Source: Strobilurus pachycystidiatus
Lineage: Eukaryota > Basidiomycota > Agaricomycetes > Agaricales > Physalacriaceae
Assembly: GCA_019915135.1 (NCBI GenBank)
Contig: JAHLMK010000004.1
Location: forward strand, 1,364,001 to 1,428,000
DNA length: 64,000 bases
Direction: 5' to 3'
The notes below the pieces were generated by a model. The model saw only the letters and a list, made by a program, of their open reading frames with translations, did no database searches and was not told the DNA's origin. The position numbers and the translations under genes are program-made. Of the stretch, positions 61,169 to 64,000 are shown one piece after another (position 1 is the stretch's first letter; the number at the start of each line of letters is the position of its first letter).

Positions 61169-62416
61169 ATGGTGACCTACATCGTGGACGACCGTGATGG
61201 GGACATCCGTTATCTCTGTCCCACTTCTTCTGTCATTGGACGCGACACCTACTACCAGCAAACATGGACTACTATCGGCAACTCGACATGCAGTGACGGC
61301 TGGTTCCAGTATGCCTTCAGGTAATGTTGACACCTCCGCCGTCTACGGTGCTCGGTGCTGAACCATTCAGAGGTCAAGCAGTCCATGTCATGGCCGGTTT
61401 GAGCAATCAGAACACCAGCGAATACAGTGTCAGTATAGACGGCACCGCACTCGAGGTTCAACAGGGGAGTGGTGTTTACCAGAGTGGCACACTTGCGGAT
61501 GAAGAACATTTCATTATGTACGCGACGGGCGCCACGGACATGTTCCCTACATTTGACTACCTCACCGTTCTCGCCGGAAACACGACACATATGAGGGGAC
61601 GTACTGTCATTGTGGACGATTCGGACACGAGCGGTGGGATCGAGTATAGTGGGAATGGATGGAAATCTGCTGCCGTCGCAGAAAGCATGTTCCGTTATGG
61701 TCGTGGGGCCTACCAGGACACGGTACATTGGACAGGCGCGGCTGGAGACTCACTATCATTCAAGTTTTTAGGTAACCATTCCTCCCACTTCTGTTCGCAA
61801 ACTGACCCGGACGCGTTGTAGGTTCATCTGTCGCCCTATAGGCCGTCCTATCGGCAGCCAACGCGGGCAACATCACACTTGAGTACGAAGTTGATGGGAA
61901 CTTTCTCGCGGCACAGACTGTCGCAAATCACCAACATACAACCTTGCCAATGTTCAAGCTTGTGGAATCTGGCAATCTCACAGCCGGTACCCATGTCCTA
62001 ACTGTCAGCGTCACCGACGTTCACAGTGAATATGCAATTGGCATCGACTTTGCGACCTACACCGCCTCGTTTGACAAGATCAGCGAGATACCGACCTTTG
62101 GCGCGTCAGCTGCAGCAAGCCCTGTTTCACCAAAGCACAAAACCAACGTCGGCGCCATCGTCGGCGGTGTAGTCGGAGGCCTCGTGTTTATTGGCATAGT
62201 CATGCTTGTCATGTTTGTTTTGAGGAGGCGACAGCGACAGCGACAACGTTCCCGCACTGCCGCGGCTGTCATTGGGCGGAATTATAACCCACAGCTCGGT
62301 GAGTGTATCTGCTTTTGATTGCTCATTACATAGAGCTTATACATTACATACAAGACGTGAAGGTGGTGCCAAGACCAGTCACAAACGAAGCGTTCTCTAT
62401 GTCGACGAGAGCTTAG
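61169..62416 (+). pseudogene. Paralogue of the two-repeat membrane protein (copy 2), with an in-frame TAG
   Basis: The layout matches copy 1: MVTYIVDDRDGDIRYLC, WTTIGNSTCSDGWFQYAF, an intron at the same place, EYSVSIDGTAL, then IVDDSDTSGGIEYSGNG, DTVHWTGAAGDSLSFKFL, NITLEYEVDGN, a stalk, a TM helix (AIVGGVVGGLVFIGIVMLVM), a basic segment and TAAAVIGRNYNPQL. The last intron (62299-62354, 56 nt) leads to DVKVVPRPVTNEAFS. At 61839-61841 the frame has TAG where copy 1 has a Tyr codon (SVAVYG against SVAL*A). Moving the acceptor to the TAG itself breaks the frame. The final exon also stops early compared with copy 1. Likely a recent pseudogene, unless the stop is a sequence error or allele. Confidence 0.65.
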
Positions 62417-62655
62417 TCTCGCAGTTCCAGCCTCTGCAATCCCTTAACGATATCTTCAGTATGAAGACGACAGCATTTATGATTCACGACCCTAGATGAC
62501 TTGTATCCGGAAGCCATTTGTACATATCAATCGAACGTTTGACAAGGGGTGTCGGAACAGCCTATGGGCGCTTGGGCGCTCAAAGGCCTAGAGCCTGTAG
62601 TTCTCTTGGCAGGTATAGCATTGAGTATAGTTTACAGATGTACTAACCCAACAGA

Positions 62656-64000
62656 TCATAGGACAAGATCGGCCTTCACAGAGGGAAGCTCCCAGTTCTC
62701 TGGCCCAAATCGCGGAGTGACCATCATAACGCCCATATTGTTCTTGACCGGCTTCGAGAACGTACAGAGGGAGCCCTTCCCAAGCGAGGCGAGCCAAGCA
62801 GGATTGACGACAGTGATGCCTGCAGGGATTGTATCAGATCAGTTCACACCTTGCCTCCTGTCTGAAGTACCACGAACCTTTGATCCATATGCGAGTCGTA
62901 CGGACGACTTCATGAAATACAACGTATTCTGGAGGAGCGCTCCCTGCCACCACAGAGGAAGGGTGTATGAAGACGTCCTCTGGTACGCCGAGTGCCCTAT
63001 AGGGAACTCCTCTGGTAGACGCGTATTGCGCGCCAGAGGATGTGTTCTCGATGCGGTCTTTGCGGACGGCCACCTGGTCGATGAAACCCGCTGTCAAGAG
63101 CTGCCGAAGGACCTTGATCTAAAGGACGTCCAGTAAGGGTTTGTATTGACTGCGACACTTTTCCTTCTTACCTGAAGGACATTGGGTGGTCGTAGGTTGG
63201 GTACAAACTCTGCCTTCGCGGTCGGGAAGTTCGTTTGCACGATGTTGTGAATTTGTGCCCGGAGTTTGTGGATTTCCTCCATAGCCTGTAGTGACCTCGT
63301 GAGAACAGTCACAATCGTTAAGATATGAGTGGCGTTTACCTTTGGTCTCACAAAGTGCTGAGCACAAAACTTGAGCCCACCACCGGCATACTCGTAAGCA
63401 CCGACAACGGATAGTTCACGGAATGAGTCACTGGTTCCACCTCCAAGAGACGAATGAGTCTGTTGCGACTTGAAGAAAGCCTTCCTTCGTGACTTCAGGG
63501 CCTCCTTCGCCTTCACACTATCACTGGTAAGATTCGACATGTCAACTTCCTCATCTGAGGCATCGTCCTGGTCGTGCGATGTCAAAGCCTCCTCGTGAAG
63601 GAACGGGTCTCCAACCGACATGGCGGAGACCACGGCTATGATATAGGCTAGACAGTCCTTCTGCTGGCCGGCAACCAGCATTCTCGCAAAGCGCGGCGAA
63701 AGCGGGAACAGCGACATGGCACGACCAAGATCCGTCACCTGCCCGTCCTTGAGAGCGGCCAACTGACCTAGTACCTTCTCCGCCTTGTATAACGTCGAAC
63801 GTTCTGGCGGTGTGGGGAAGGGGAAGTTGACGACGGCGTCGATGTGCATGGACTTCATCTGCAGAACCACACCCTCAATAGGCATTTGGAGAATCTCCGG
63901 TTGGGAAAATGGCGCGAAGTAATGTTCATAGAGGGCCGAGGAGAAGAGCCTGTAACAATGACCAGGACCAGTTCGACCGGCTCGACCGGCTCGCTGGGAT
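62656..64000 (-). CDS. DHX37/Dhr1 DEAH-box RNA helicase (3' part; runs off the right edge)
   Basis: Dhr1/DHX37 releases U3 snoRNA from the pre-40S ribosome in the nucleolus. The window has the C-terminal half: motif VI (RAGRAGRTGPGHCYRLFSSA), YEHYFAPFSQPEILQMPIEG, VNFPFPTPPERSTLYKAEKV, LGQLAALKDGQVTDLGRAMS, LFPLSPRFARMLVAGQQKD, then the helicase-associated region with GAYEYAGGGLKFCAQHFVRP. After two more introns come AGFIDQVAVRKDRIENTSSG and EVVRTTRIWIKGITVVNPAW, LASLGKGSLCTFSKPVK and the end ENWELPSVKADLVL. An acidic insert (DQDDASDEEVDM) splits the winged-helix part, as in DHX37. The 5' helicase core lies outside the window. Confidence 0.93.

Noticed and set aside
61836..61842. Alternative splice acceptor at CTATAG to remove the in-frame stop of copy 2
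   Set aside because: The upstream exon ends in phase 1, so using this acceptor shifts the frame and stops soon after. It does not rescue the protein.
62549..63136. 195-codon plus-strand frame at the right end
   Set aside because: It lies antisense to the DHX37 C-terminus, whose spliced exons match the helicase family.

Overview
The window is nuclear DNA of a filamentous basidiomycete, most likely an Agaricomycete. Genes are closely packed on both strands. Nearly all are split by many introns of about 50 to 60 nt with GT(G/A/C)...AG borders. The families fit this origin: a Pkc1-type kinase with HR1, C2 and two C1 domains, bicupin oxalate decarboxylase, Zn2Cys6 regulator, GH71 alpha-1,3-glucanase, DASH subunit Dad1, and several proteins I recognise only as Agaricomycete types. 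I see no prokaryotic operon, CRISPR array, transposase or long repeat.

Layout. 1-13.3 kb: EFL1 ribosome-assembly GTPase (3' end outside the window), a secreted oxalate decarboxylase, a WD40 protein with a SUMO-motif-like N-terminus, a Zn2Cys6 transcription factor and a GPI-anchored secreted protein. 13.5-24.3 kb: Dad1, protein kinase C, an acidic protein of unknown function, endosulfine/Igo1 and glucose-6-phosphate 1-epimerase. 24.6-36.3 kb: GH51 arabinofuranosidase, spliceosomal Cwf19, a GNAT acetyltransferase, a secreted FAD oxidoreductase, a small unknown protein and a DUF5745-like protein. 36.6-45.2 kb: an intron-containing tRNA-Ala(UGC), a coiled-coil protein ending in an HPD-containing J-like segment, a mitochondrial citrate-lyase-beta-like enzyme, a tail-anchored Cys-motif protein, and PSF1 and NDUFAF6 back to back. 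45.5-64 kb: an F-box-like protein, V-ATPase subunit d, two members of a single-pass membrane family in opposite orientation, GH71 mutanase, an F-box protein, a candidate Scm3/HJURP-like protein, a Ser/Pro-rich protein and the 3' part of the DHX37/Dhr1 helicase.

The genes do not form one pathway. Recurring themes are ribosome and RNA maturation (EFL1, DHX37, Cwf19), chromosome replication and segregation (PSF1, Dad1, the Scm3-like protein), growth and wall signalling (PKC, endosulfine), and secreted enzymes for plant or fungal polymers (oxalate decarboxylase, GH51, GH71, FAD oxidase). The observations most worth following are the Scm3-like motif, the paired membrane proteins with an in-frame stop in one copy, the SIM-like array on the WD40 protein, the J-like tail of the coiled-coil protein, and a 54-bp bidirectional promoter.

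Exon borders were worked out by hand from reading frame, splice consensus and family resemblance. Where an outer exon is uncertain the entry says so.
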